Positions 25,714 to 32,892 of a stretch of 64,000 nt of DNA are shown piece after piece (the stretch's first letter is position 1; the number at the start of each line of letters is the position of its first letter). Location of the stretch: NCBI RefSeq assembly GCF_024807945.1, contig NZ_JANUFD010000009.1, positions 186,001 to 250,000 of the forward strand, in the 5' to 3' direction. Position numbers and translations under genes: made by a program. The notes under the pieces were generated by a model. That model saw nothing but the letters and a program-made list of their open reading frames with translations. It made no database searches and was not told the DNA's origin. Source of the stretch: Pseudomonas sp. JUb42. Lineage in GTDB: Bacteria > Pseudomonadota > Gammaproteobacteria > Pseudomonadales > Pseudomonadaceae.

Positions 25714-26423
25714 GACGATTTCTCCGAAGATGAATGACCGGGAATATCGACACGTGCATCGGTTTTAAGGCCTTGCGGGGCGATATACATTTCCATGTCT
25801 TCCCGGGACAGTTCCCAATGTTCAAACACAAGATCTACTACTGAACTTTCATCGCGCCGCTCAATGGCCTCAATGAACAAGTCGTGATGCCCGGCCGATT
25901 GATCGAGGCGCTCTTCCATCTGCTCGTTGTTCGGCCGGAAAAACGTGTAGCCGATCCGGGCGTGGTCGATCAGCAGGCGTTCCAGGCTCGGCTGCAGATA
26001 CTGGTTGCCGGCCATTTCGCCCATGATTGCGTGAAAGCGGGTGTTCTCCACCGCCATGGCCAGGGCGTCACGATCGATCGTGGCCTTGCGAAAGCGGTAC
26101 TGGGTTTCCTTTAACTCGATCAGTTGGCGCTGCTTGAAGTTCTGCACCGCCAGGCGACCGATCGCGGCATAGATCATTGGCGCAACCAGGAAGAAGTTGC
26201 GCAGGGTCGAATGATTCATGGGGATGACCCGGGCACCGCGGTTCTCGCGAATATCCAGATAACCCTCCCCCGCCAGACGCCGGAACACTTCGCGAACAGG
26301 GGTGCGGGACAGACCGTAGCGTTCGCTGAGAATGACCTCGTCCAGTGCTTCGTCAGGGTCCAGTTCCATGGTCAGGATCTGGCGCTTCAAGTCTTCGTAA
26401 AGAGTGCTTTTGCCGTTTTTCAC
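25710..26423 (-). CDS. GntR-family (FadR/FCD-type) regulator of the gene cluster
   Basis: 237 residues from GTG 26423. That start is chosen because CGGAGG stands six bases before it, although the frame continues to a GTG at 26450. Winged helix: LDEVILSERYGLSRTPVREVFRRLAGEGYLDIRENRGARV. The C-terminal 150 residues are an all-helical FCD ligand domain with metal-type residues (ENTRFHAIMGEMAGN, SAGHHDLFIEAI). It overlaps the DHDPS-family gene by 4 bp, so it heads and probably controls the operon. A perfect palindrome lies in its upstream region. Confidence 0.92.
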   Translation of the reverse strand: MKNGKSTLYEDLKRQILTMELDPDEALDEVILSERYGLSRTPVREVFRRLAGEGYLDIRENRGARVIPMNHSTLRNFFLVAPMIYAAIGRLAVQNFKQRQLIELKETQYRFRKATIDRDALAMAVENTRFHAIMGEMAGNQYLQPSLERLLIDHARIGYTFFRPNNEQMEERLDQSAGHHDLFIEAIERRDESSVVDLVFEHWELSREDMEMYIAPQGLKTDARVDIPGHSSSEKSS

Positions 26424-26518
26424 AAACGACCTCCGGAAGTTGTTAGCCACGCTTTGTGGCTGGCCGATGGATGCAGATTCGCATGGGTCTATATGGCGGT
26501 CAATAGAATGTATTTCTT

Positions 26519-26528
26519 ATGTATACAT
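26519..26528. promoter_or_regulatory. Palindrome ATGTATACAT, candidate GntR operator
   Basis: Perfect 10-bp palindrome ATGTATACAT, 96 bp upstream of the GntR start, with an extra ATGTAT half-site at 26508-26513. FCD-type GntR proteins commonly bind short palindromes centred on GTATAC. Inference from position and symmetry. Confidence 0.45.
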
Positions 26529-26742
26529 TGAAAATACTTAAAAAACACCGAGAGTATTTTTATTTTTCCTTTTTTTTCATGGAGTTAGCTTTCAGTGGAA
26601 AAGTAACGTGGTCGCTTACAGGAATGTGGCCTGTCGTTTTTTGAATAGATGCGGCGATGACCGGTGCGGGGCGATCAGGGGATGGTTGTTTCTGGCCGAC
26701 AGGGTGGTGTGTGTTCGCGACATGGTTTTTGGGGAGACATAG

Positions 26743-26813
26743 TGTGGGACCGGCTTTAGCCGGGAAGACCGTGCGAGTCTGACGACGCTCTCCCGGCTAA
26801 AGCCGGTCCTACG
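26743..26813. repeat. REP palindrome (GGACCGGCTTTAGCCGGGA family)
   Basis: GTGTGGGACCGGCTTTAGCC at 26743 and the inverted CCCGGCTAAAGCCGGTCCTA ending at 26812, with about 30 bp between. Same family as 35374-35422, distinct from the other REPs here. Confidence 0.85.
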
Positions 26814-27040
26814 ATCGGGTGTTTACTGGGCGAAAGCGCGTTGTCAGAGGCGCCATGGCAGCGCCTGAAAAACCGCATTTCCATTCAGGCCGCTGCCGTC
26901 GAACGGTTGCACCGAATCTCCCTCCCCCCTATGATTCGCCCCGTCGCTGCATACCAGCGATCGGATTTGGCGATCCGAGTTCATGTATCCGCAACAGCTC
27001 CATGGCTACGTTGTCTGCCTTTTGTGCAGGCCACATCTAT

Positions 27041-27113
27041 GGCGGCTGTGCGTGGGAGACCTTCGGGTCTGCCGGGTGCATGTAACCGGTTCGCCAACCC
27101 GCGTACAGCTGCC
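27041..27113 (+). ncRNA. Structured RNA element upstream of DUF3077-like gene (C4-antisense-RNA-like)
   Basis: Seen: GGCGGCTGTGCG (27041-27052) can pair with CGTACAGCTGCC (27102-27113) as a 12-bp closing stem with two G-U wobbles. Inside it, AGACC-TTCG-GGTCT forms a hairpin with a UUCG tetraloop, and GGTT-CGCC-AACC forms a second hairpin. Compensating wobble pairs and a stable tetraloop argue for a conserved RNA. The layout recalls the C4 antisense RNA/Ash region known from P1/P4-type phages and scattered through bacterial genomes; that identification is from memory and unverified. It ends about 60 nt before a small gene, so it may be its leader. Confidence 0.5.
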
Positions 27114-27171
27114 ACCCTGCTTCGTTTGGCGACGAGACAGCGGCAGCTTCATCAAATCTGGAGTTACATGC

Positions 27172-27438
27172 ATGACTCGCTATATACCGTTAAGCACCAC
27201 CTGCAATACCGTCCTTTTCATCAACCCCGATGCCCCGTTAAGCGACCTGCACAGCGTCGCCTACGAGCGTCTGCTGGCCGTTAAGAACCTGATGCAATGC
27301 CTCGACGGCACCCGCAAGCCCGACCCCGAGGAACAGGACCTGTCCCACATCGCTCATGCGGCGAGCCTGCTATTGCAGGATGGTTGTGACGTGCTGGAGG
27401 TGATGGAGGTACGGTTGACCGATAGACCTGCGGGTTAA
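27172..27438 (+). CDS. Small DUF3077-like protein
   Basis: 88 residues from ATG 27172; the frame is open further upstream but that part overlaps the RNA element, so the longer start is rejected. The sequence has an N-terminal FINPDAPLSDLHSVAYERLLAVKNLMQC segment and a C-terminal HIAHAASLLLQDGCDVLEVME helix, which resembles the DUF3077-type small proteins abundant in Pseudomonas. Function unknown. A GGAG sits 11 nt before the start. It is alone, between an RNA element and a REP. Confidence 0.65.
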   Translation: MTRYIPLSTTCNTVLFINPDAPLSDLHSVAYERLLAVKNLMQCLDGTRKPDPEEQDLSHIAHAASLLLQDGCDVLEVMEVRLTDRPAG

Positions 27439-27444
27439 TCGGAC

Positions 27445-27534
27445 TGTGGGAGCCGGTTTGCTGGCGATTGAGATCTGGCAGGCGATATCGTCATTGAATG
27501 AACTGACCCCATCGCCAGCAAGCCGGCTCCCACA
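27445..27534. repeat. REP/REPIN palindrome pair (GGAGCCGG-TTGCTGGCGAT family)
   Basis: TGTGGGAGCCGGTTTGCTGG at 27445 pairs with CCAGCAAGCCGGCTCCCACA ending at 27534, spacer about 50 bp. It starts only 7 bp after the stop of the DUF3077-like gene, so it could also act as a transcript end. Confidence 0.85.
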
Positions 27535-27675
27535 AAGAAAATCGCATTCCAACGCATCTGACGGCTCGGCCCTGCCACCCAGCCAAAAAAACTGAACCCT
27601 CGCAAACGCCCTCAGTCGACATTTCCATGCCGTCCGTTACGGCTGTTCCCAGCCCAACAATAAGGAATGTTAACC

Positions 27676-28206
27676 ATGGCTCACTCTCTTCCTCAGGTTT
27701 TCAAAAGCAGCGCCCTGGCGCTCGCCCTCACTCTCGGCTGCCACAGCGCCTTCGCCGCCGAGAGCCCGCGCAGCTTTATCGATGATGCCTCGGCCGCCGG
27801 TGTCGGTGAGATCCAGGCCGGGCAACTGGCCCAGGAAAAAGGCGTCGCCGACGATATCAAAGCCTTCGGCGGCATGATGGTCGAGGACCATACCCTGGCC
27901 AATAACAAGCTCAAGGAAATCGCCCAGAGCAAAAAACTCGAGGTCTCCGAAGACCCGACCGTGATGGCTAAAATCAAGACCATGATTCTTGACCTGCGCA
28001 GCGCCAAATCCTTCGACCAGGCCTACGCCAACAATCAGGTCAAGGCCCATGAAGCGGCGGTCAAGCTATTCGAGGAAGAAGCGGCGGGCAGCGAGGACGC
28101 ACAACTGCAAGCCTTCGCCAAAGAAACCCTGCCCAAGCTCAAAGAGCACCTGGCAAAAGCCAAGGAACTGGCAGCGGCTCATGGTGGGGATGCGGCGAAA
28201 GAATAA
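27676..28206 (+). CDS. Exported DUF4142 protein
   Basis: 176 residues from ATG 27676, chosen over ATG 27667 because TAAGGA (27661-27666) is correctly spaced only for the later one. A Sec signal peptide (VFKSSALALALTLGCHSAFAA) is followed by a four-helix DUF4142 domain: SFIDDASAAGVGEIQAGQLAQEKG, FGGMMVEDHTLANNKLKEIA and ETLPKLKEHLAKAKELA. The conserved Met/His/Glu pattern resembles ferritin-like bundles. Exported DUF4142 proteins are frequent in Pseudomonas, with no settled function. It is followed by a terminator hairpin shared with the opposing dctA. Confidence 0.88.
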   Translation: MAHSLPQVFKSSALALALTLGCHSAFAAESPRSFIDDASAAGVGEIQAGQLAQEKGVADDIKAFGGMMVEDHTLANNKLKEIAQSKKLEVSEDPTVMAKIKTMILDLRSAKSFDQAYANNQVKAHEAAVKLFEEEAAGSEDAQLQAFAKETLPKLKEHLAKAKELAAAHGGDAAKE

Positions 28207-28230
28207 GGGGCGTCCTCGCAACGCCCCCTT
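28205..28230. terminator. Bidirectional terminator hairpin between DUF4142 gene and dctA
   Basis: AAGGGGCGT (28205-28213) pairs with ACGCCCCCTT (28221-28230) around a 7-nt loop, ending in a short T run on the plus strand and starting after A residues for the minus strand. It lies in the only gap between two convergent genes. Confidence 0.7.
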
Positions 28231-28236
28231 CCCAGA

Positions 28237-29565
28237 TCAGGCCCGCGCCGTCCCGCTGATCGCCCCATGCTTGGCGAGAGTAACGGGCGCTGCGGCCTGA
28301 CTGATTTCAGGCTCCGGCTCGCCATTGAAAGCCCGGTTCATCTTCTCGGTATCCAGCGCACCGACCCACTTGGCAATGGCCAGGGTGCCGACGCCATTGC
28401 CAATGGTGTTGGTAATGGCCCGGGCTTCGGACATGAAGCGATCTACCCCAAGCAACAGGACCATGCCCGCCACCGGAATGGTGCCCAATGACGCCAGGGT
28501 TGCAGCGAGGATGATAAAGCCCGAGCCGGTAACCCCTGCCGACCCTTTGGAGGTGAACATCAGCACCGCCAGGACGATCAACTGATCGGTCAACGTCAGC
28601 GGCGTATTGGTGGCCTGGGCAATGAAGATCGCGGCGATGGTGTAGTAGATCGCCTGGCCGTCCGGATTGAAGGTCAGGCCCGAAGGAATGATCATCCCCG
28701 CCACCGGCTTTGACACCCCTGCCCGCTCCATTTTCGAGATCATTTGCGGCAATACCGATTCCGAGGAACTGGTGCCCAGCACGGTGAACAACTCCTCTTT
28801 GATAAAACGCAGGAACTTCCACAGGCTGAAGCCGCTGTAGCGACAGATCGGCCCCAGCACAAAGATCACGAACAGCGCACAGGTCAGGTAGACGCAGGCC
28901 ATCAGCTTGCCAAGGGAAAACAGCGAACCGAAACCGTATTTGCCGATGGTAAAGGCGATGGCGCCGAAGGCGCCGATGGGTGCCAGGCGCATGACCATAT
29001 TGACGATGCGAAACATGCCTTGCATCAGGCTGTCCAGGGCATCAACGAACACCTTGCCCCGTGGCCCGACCTGAGCGAGCGCGACGCCCAGCAAGATCGA
29101 GAACAGCAGGATCTGCAACACGTTGCCCTTGGCGAATGCGTCAACGATGGTGTCCGGGATGATGTTCATCACGAACTCCATGAAAGAGCTGTGCTTGGCC
29201 GCGCTTGTATAGGTGGCAAGGCTGGAGGTGTCCAGGCTCGCGGCATCGATGTTCATACCGGCGCCGGGCGTGAAGACGTCCACCACTATCAGCCCCAACA
29301 CCAGGGCCAGGGTAGAGACCACTTCGAAATACAGCAGCGCGCGAAAACCGACGCGACCCAGTTCCTTCATGCTTTCCATGCGCGCGATACCCGAGACCAC
29401 GGTGAGGAAAATCACCGGCGCCAGAAGCATTTTGATCAGCTTGATAAAGGCGTCACCCAAGGGTTTGAGCGACGTGGCAGTGTCGGGGAACAGCTCACCG
29501 ACGAGGGCGCCGAGGATCACGGCGATAAGAACTTGTACGTAGAGTTTGCCAACTATTCTTTTCAT
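28237..29565 (-). CDS. dctA: C4-dicarboxylate/H+ symporter DctA
   Basis: 442 residues, the normal DctA length. Sodium/dicarboxylate symporter family: VQVLIAVILGALVGELFPD at the N-terminus, KLIKMLLAPVIFLTVVSGIA around residue 40, the serine-rich hairpin LGTSSSESVLPQM, GLTFNPDGQAIY and SKGSAGVTGSGFIILAATL, which form the substrate site. It imports malate, succinate and fumarate across the inner membrane. It is separated from dmlA by 87 bp on the same strand, fitting malate uptake followed by D-malate oxidation. A CA motif lies in its leader; dctA is a known target of carbon catabolite control in pseudomonads. Confidence 0.95.
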   Translation of the reverse strand: MKRIVGKLYVQVLIAVILGALVGELFPDTATSLKPLGDAFIKLIKMLLAPVIFLTVVSGIARMESMKELGRVGFRALLYFEVVSTLALVLGLIVVDVFTPGAGMNIDAASLDTSSLATYTSAAKHSSFMEFVMNIIPDTIVDAFAKGNVLQILLFSILLGVALAQVGPRGKVFVDALDSLMQGMFRIVNMVMRLAPIGAFGAIAFTIGKYGFGSLFSLGKLMACVYLTCALFVIFVLGPICRYSGFSLWKFLRFIKEELFTVLGTSSSESVLPQMISKMERAGVSKPVAGMIIPSGLTFNPDGQAIYYTIAAIFIAQATNTPLTLTDQLIVLAVLMFTSKGSAGVTGSGFIILAATLASLGTIPVAGMVLLLGVDRFMSEARAITNTIGNGVGTLAIAKWVGALDTEKMNRAFNGEPEPEISQAAAPVTLAKHGAISGTARA

Positions 29566-29582
29566 GACAGGGCCCTGATTTT

Positions 29583-29590
29583 TTATTGTT
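29583..29590 (-). promoter_or_regulatory. Crc/Hfq-type CA motif in dctA leader
   Basis: On the minus strand AACAATAA, followed by more A, ends 17 nt before the dctA ATG. Exact AANAANAA match overlapping the ribosome-binding region. Function inferred. Confidence 0.5.
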
Positions 29591-29651
29591 GTCAGGAAAT
29601 GCCAAGGGTGCAGAACTGCCCCTTGGCGCTATGCCGCAGTACTGTTTTGAA

Positions 29652-30707
29652 TCAGCGGTTGATCAACTCCAGCACCGCATCGGTGATCTGCCGGGTGGTG
29701 GCGGTACCGCCCAGGTCCGGGGTGTGCAGACCGCTTTCGGTGACCGCCTCGATGGCCGCCATCAGTTGCCGGGCTGCTGCCGGTTCGCCGAGATGTTCGA
29801 GCATCATGGCCGCGGTCCAGAAAGTCGCGATGGGGTTGGCCACGCCTTTGCCGGTGATGTCGAAGGCCGAGCCATGGATGGGTTCGAACATCGACGGAAA
29901 CTGCCGCGACGGATTGAGGTTGGCGGTGGGCGCAATGCCCAGGCTGCCGGACAGGGCTGCCGCCAGGTCAGAGAGAATGTCGGCGTGCAGGTTGGTAGCG
30001 ACGATCACGTCCAGAGTCGCCGGCTTGAGCACCATGCGGGTGGTCACGGCATCGACCAGTTCCTTGTCGATGTGCACATCAGGGAAGTCCTTGGCCACCT
30101 CGTAGAAAATCTCGTCCCACAGCACCATTCCATGGCGCTGGGCGTTGGATTTGGTGACCATGGTCAGGTGCTTGCGCGGCCGGCTGCGGGCCAGTTCGAA
30201 GGCGAAACGATGAATACGCTCGACCCCGGCCCGTGTAAATACCGACACCTCGGTAGCCACCTCCTCCGGCAGGCCCCGGTGGACGCGACCGCCGTTGCCG
30301 GAGTACTCGCCCTCGGAGTTTTCCCGCACCACCACCCAGTCGATAAGGTGGCCGTTGTGCAGTGGACTTTTCACCCCCGGCAAAACCCGCGCCGGGCGAA
30401 CGTTGGCGTATTGGTCGAAGCCCTGGCAGATCGGCAGGCGCAGGCCCCACAGGGAGATATGGTCGGGAACATTCAGAGCACCGACCGCACCGAAGAAAAT
30501 CGCGTCGAAGGTTTTCAGCTCGGCCAGCCCGCCCTCGGGAATGTAGTAGCCGTCTTTCAGGTAATTGTCGGAGTTCCAGTCGAAGTGTTTGAAGTCCAGG
30601 GCAAAGCCGGATTTATTCGACAGTGCCTGCAACACCTCAACACCGGCGGCGATCACTTCCACGCCAATACCGTCACCGGGAACCGCAGCAATTCTGTATG
30701 CATTCAT
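29652..30707 (-). CDS. dmlA: D-malate / tartrate dehydrogenase (decarboxylating)
   Basis: 351 residues from ATG 30707 (GTG 30719 possible). Isocitrate/isopropylmalate dehydrogenase family: IAAVPGDGIGVEVIAAG at the N-terminus, VVRENSEGEYSGNGGRVHRG with the substrate-loop residues of the tartrate/D-malate subgroup, the catalytic Lys in VTKSNAQRHGM, metal-binding Asp in TNLHADILSDLAAAL, and NAD-binding FEPIHGSAFDITGKGVANPIA. It oxidatively decarboxylates D-malate to pyruvate with NAD+, possibly also tartrate. The divergent LysR gene and neighbouring dctA reproduce the dmlR-dmlA arrangement of E. coli plus a transporter. Confidence 0.93.
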   Translation of the reverse strand: MNAYRIAAVPGDGIGVEVIAAGVEVLQALSNKSGFALDFKHFDWNSDNYLKDGYYIPEGGLAELKTFDAIFFGAVGALNVPDHISLWGLRLPICQGFDQYANVRPARVLPGVKSPLHNGHLIDWVVVRENSEGEYSGNGGRVHRGLPEEVATEVSVFTRAGVERIHRFAFELARSRPRKHLTMVTKSNAQRHGMVLWDEIFYEVAKDFPDVHIDKELVDAVTTRMVLKPATLDVIVATNLHADILSDLAAALSGSLGIAPTANLNPSRQFPSMFEPIHGSAFDITGKGVANPIATFWTAAMMLEHLGEPAAARQLMAAIEAVTESGLHTPDLGGTATTRQITDAVLELINR

Positions 30708-30729
30708 GATGGTTTCCACTCTCTCAACG

Positions 30730-30737
30730 TTCTTGTT
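30730..30737 (-). promoter_or_regulatory. Crc/Hfq-type CA motif in dmlA leader
   Basis: Minus strand reads AACAAGAA, an exact AANAANAA match 22 nt before the dmlA start. Function inferred. Confidence 0.4.
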
Positions 30738-30782
30738 TTACCTGGCGAACCGGACTGTTCAAGCAGGGGTTGAGGGGAGTAT

Positions 30783-30825
30783 ATGTAGTGACTTCAAAGC
30801 AGTGAGTTATTCAAAATCACTACAT
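30783..30825. promoter_or_regulatory. Inverted repeat ATGTAGTGA...TCACTACAT between dmlA and dmlR
   Basis: Perfect 9-bp arms at 30783-30791 and 30817-30825 with a 25-bp spacer, in the 137-bp divergent region, ending 19 bp before dmlR. LysR regulators bind dyads between themselves and the divergent target, and the arm spacing is about three helical turns. Likely the DmlR site (inference). Confidence 0.55.
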
Positions 30826-30844
30826 CCATAACTTTGAGTTACGA

Positions 30845-31762
30845 ATGAATCAGACTCTGGATCTGTCGTTTTTCTACCTGCTGGCCAAACAAGGCAGCCT
30901 CGCCGCCACAGCCCGGGAACTGGGCGTGACGCCGCCCGCCGTGAGCAAGCGCTTGAGCACCCTGGAGGCGCGCCTGGGGATCCGCTTGGTCAATCGCACC
31001 ACCCGTTCGATGAGCCTGACCACCGAGGGAGAGCTGTACTTCTCCCATGCCGCGCGCATCCTCACCCAGATCGATGAAGTGGAGCAGTTGGTCAGCAGCA
31101 GCCGTGCCACGCCCAAGGGCCTGATCAGGGTCAACGCCTCCCTGGGCTTTGGCCGCCGCTATATCGGCCCGGCTTTGGCCGCGTTCTTTGCGCGCTACCC
31201 GGAGGTGGAGATCCAGCTGGAAATCAGCGACCACCCGCTGGACCTGACCACCCACGGCTTCGACTTGGGCATTCGCTTCGGCAGCCTGCCGGACGCGGCC
31301 TTTCATGCGCGCAAGATCGCCTCCAACCGCAGGCTGCTGTGCGCTTCACCGCTGTACCTGGAAAAGCACGGCGTGCCAGAACGCCTGGCCGACCTGCAAC
31401 AACACAACTGTATCTTCCTGCGCCAGAACGAAACGCCCTATGGCGTGTGGAGCTTCACCAACGGCGGGCGCACGCAGAACATCAAGGTGCGCGGCGCCCT
31501 GGGCTGCAACGATGGTGAAGTAGCACTGAACTGGGCGCTGGAGGGCTATGGCATTCTCTTGCGCGCCGAATGGGATATCGCCCGCTATCTACGCAGCGGC
31601 CGCCTGCGCCTGGTACTGGAAGACCAGACACCGACCCGGGCCGACGTCTACGCCGTCTACCCGCAGCAACTGCACCTGTCAGCCAGAGTGCGCAGCCTGA
31701 TCGACTTTCTGGTCGAACGGTTTGAGCATATTGATCATCTGGGGGAGGATGAAGTGCATTGA
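30845..31762 (+). CDS. dmlR: LysR-family regulator, DmlR-like
   Basis: 305 residues. Helix-turn-helix GSLAATARELGVTPPAVSKRLSTLEARLGIRLVNRTTR at residues 18-51, then the periplasmic-binding-like effector domain (GLIRVNASLGFGRRYIGPALAAF, LGIRFGSLPDAAFHARKI, LNWALEGYGILLRAEWD). Family knowledge: DmlR activates dmlA for growth on D-malate in E. coli. The symbol is based on divergence from dmlA and dctA rather than on a residue-level comparison. Downstream, a short GC-rich hairpin at about 31811 may end the transcript. Confidence 0.87.
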   Translation: MNQTLDLSFFYLLAKQGSLAATARELGVTPPAVSKRLSTLEARLGIRLVNRTTRSMSLTTEGELYFSHAARILTQIDEVEQLVSSSRATPKGLIRVNASLGFGRRYIGPALAAFFARYPEVEIQLEISDHPLDLTTHGFDLGIRFGSLPDAAFHARKIASNRRLLCASPLYLEKHGVPERLADLQQHNCIFLRQNETPYGVWSFTNGGRTQNIKVRGALGCNDGEVALNWALEGYGILLRAEWDIARYLRSGRLRLVLEDQTPTRADVYAVYPQQLHLSARVRSLIDFLVERFEHIDHLGEDEVH

Positions 31763-31810
31763 ATCGCTAGCTTCTGGCGTTGCCCGGATGCTTGGCAAAA
31801 TGGGACCGAT

Positions 31811-31831
31811 GGAGCGCGGTTTGCTCGCTCC
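31811..31831. terminator. Short hairpin after dmlR (single REP-like)
   Basis: GGAGCG (31811-31816) and CGCTCC (31826-31831) are complementary around GGTTTGCT. It lies between two convergent LysR genes, so it may stop transcription. Lacks a T run; the sequence also resembles one arm of a REP. Confidence 0.4.
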
Positions 31832-31870
31832 CGCAGTGCAAACTCAATCACTGGCAATAACAGCTCATTC

Positions 31871-32779
31871 CTATCGGGTATTGGCAATGTCCGCATCTTG
31901 GGCAAACCCCTCCCCCAGATACTCGACAAACGCCCGCACCCGTGCCGACTGCCTACGATCCGGAGCAAACACTGCATGAATCGGCAATGTAGCGGTGGCG
32001 TAATCCTCCAGCACCGCCTTCACCCGCCCCGCCTGCAAATCCTCGCGAAACAGCCACGACGGCGACAGTGATAACCCGGCGCCGCTAAGCACCAGTTGCC
32101 GGATCGATTCGCTGTTATTGCTGCGCACATTGCCTTTGACCTGCACGGCCTGCCACTGACCATCGCGGGCAAAGCGCCATTGATCAAACTGCGCCAACTG
32201 GCTGAACACCAGGCAATTGTGAGCGGCCAGATCGGCGGGTATCAGCGGCAGCCCATGCTGCTCAAGATAGGCAGGCGCAACGAATACACCGCGCCGGGTC
32301 AGACCGATCTGGCGGGCGATCAGGCTGCTGTCCTTGAGTTCACCGATACGGATGGCGACATCAATGCCCTCACTGACGATATCAACGTTCTCGTCACTCA
32401 GTTGCAGGTCAATGGTCACATCCGGACAGCGCTGCAAAAAACCGTGCAAGCGCGGCGCAATCTGCACGCGGCCAAAGCTGCCTGACGAAGCGATGCGCAA
32501 CGTGCCGGCCACTTGCTCCTGCCCGGTCTTGAAGCTCTGCTCGGCGCTGTCCACTGCGTTGAGGATTTGGCGGCAGTGCTCGTAGTAACGCTGACCTTCA
32601 TCGGTGAGAAATAGCTGCCGAGTGCTGCGGGCAAACAGCCGCCCACCCAGGCGCTTTTCCAGCAGGCCGATCTGCTTGCTGATGGTCGGTTGGGTCACGC
32701 CGAGTTCCCGGGCCACTGCCGAGAAACTGCCTCGTTCCACCACCCGGACGAAGGTTGCCATGGCTTCCAGTGCGTCCAT
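31871..32779 (-). CDS. LysR-family regulator of the adjacent oxidoreductase
   Basis: 302 residues. Helix-turn-helix GSFSAVARELGVTQPTISKQIGLLEKRLGGRLFARSTRQLFLTDEG at residues 17-62, effector domain with GTLRIASSGSFGRVQIAPRLHGFL and VLSGAGLSLSPSWLFREDLQAG. The RxLFLTDEG variant and C-terminal hydrophobic pattern are typical of the subgroup that sits divergent from quinone oxidoreductases. It is 113 bp from the divergent start of the oxidoreductase gene, most likely its target. Confidence 0.92.
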   Translation of the reverse strand: MDALEAMATFVRVVERGSFSAVARELGVTQPTISKQIGLLEKRLGGRLFARSTRQLFLTDEGQRYYEHCRQILNAVDSAEQSFKTGQEQVAGTLRIASSGSFGRVQIAPRLHGFLQRCPDVTIDLQLSDENVDIVSEGIDVAIRIGELKDSSLIARQIGLTRRGVFVAPAYLEQHGLPLIPADLAAHNCLVFSQLAQFDQWRFARDGQWQAVQVKGNVRSNNSESIRQLVLSGAGLSLSPSWLFREDLQAGRVKAVLEDYATATLPIHAVFAPDRRQSARVRAFVEYLGEGFAQDADIANTR

Positions 32780-32892
32780 TCGCGCCTCATTTAGCGATGA
32801 TCAGGAATAAATACTATAGCCATTTAGCCTCTTATCGAAATAAATGCAACGGCGCAGAGTAGCTCCACCGCCTAACATCAGAGGATTACCCC

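Larger units (their letters stand above)
26424..27040. other. Long AT-rich then REP-containing intergenic region
   Basis: No coding sequence recognised. The first 160 bp after the GntR start are strikingly AT-rich and hold the palindrome at 26519-26528. A REP pair follows at 26743-26813. From 26831 to 27040 there is GC-balanced sequence with an open frame but no ribosome site or motif; it leads into the RNA element at 27041. Confidence 0.5.

Noticed and set aside
26983..27171. Upstream extension of the DUF3077-like frame
   Set aside because: It would translate the structured RNA element; the ATG at 27172 starts the part with family-like sequence.
28744..30105. 453-codon plus-strand frame spanning dctA and dmlA
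   Set aside because: Crosses two real genes in antisense and the gap between them; no ribosome site.
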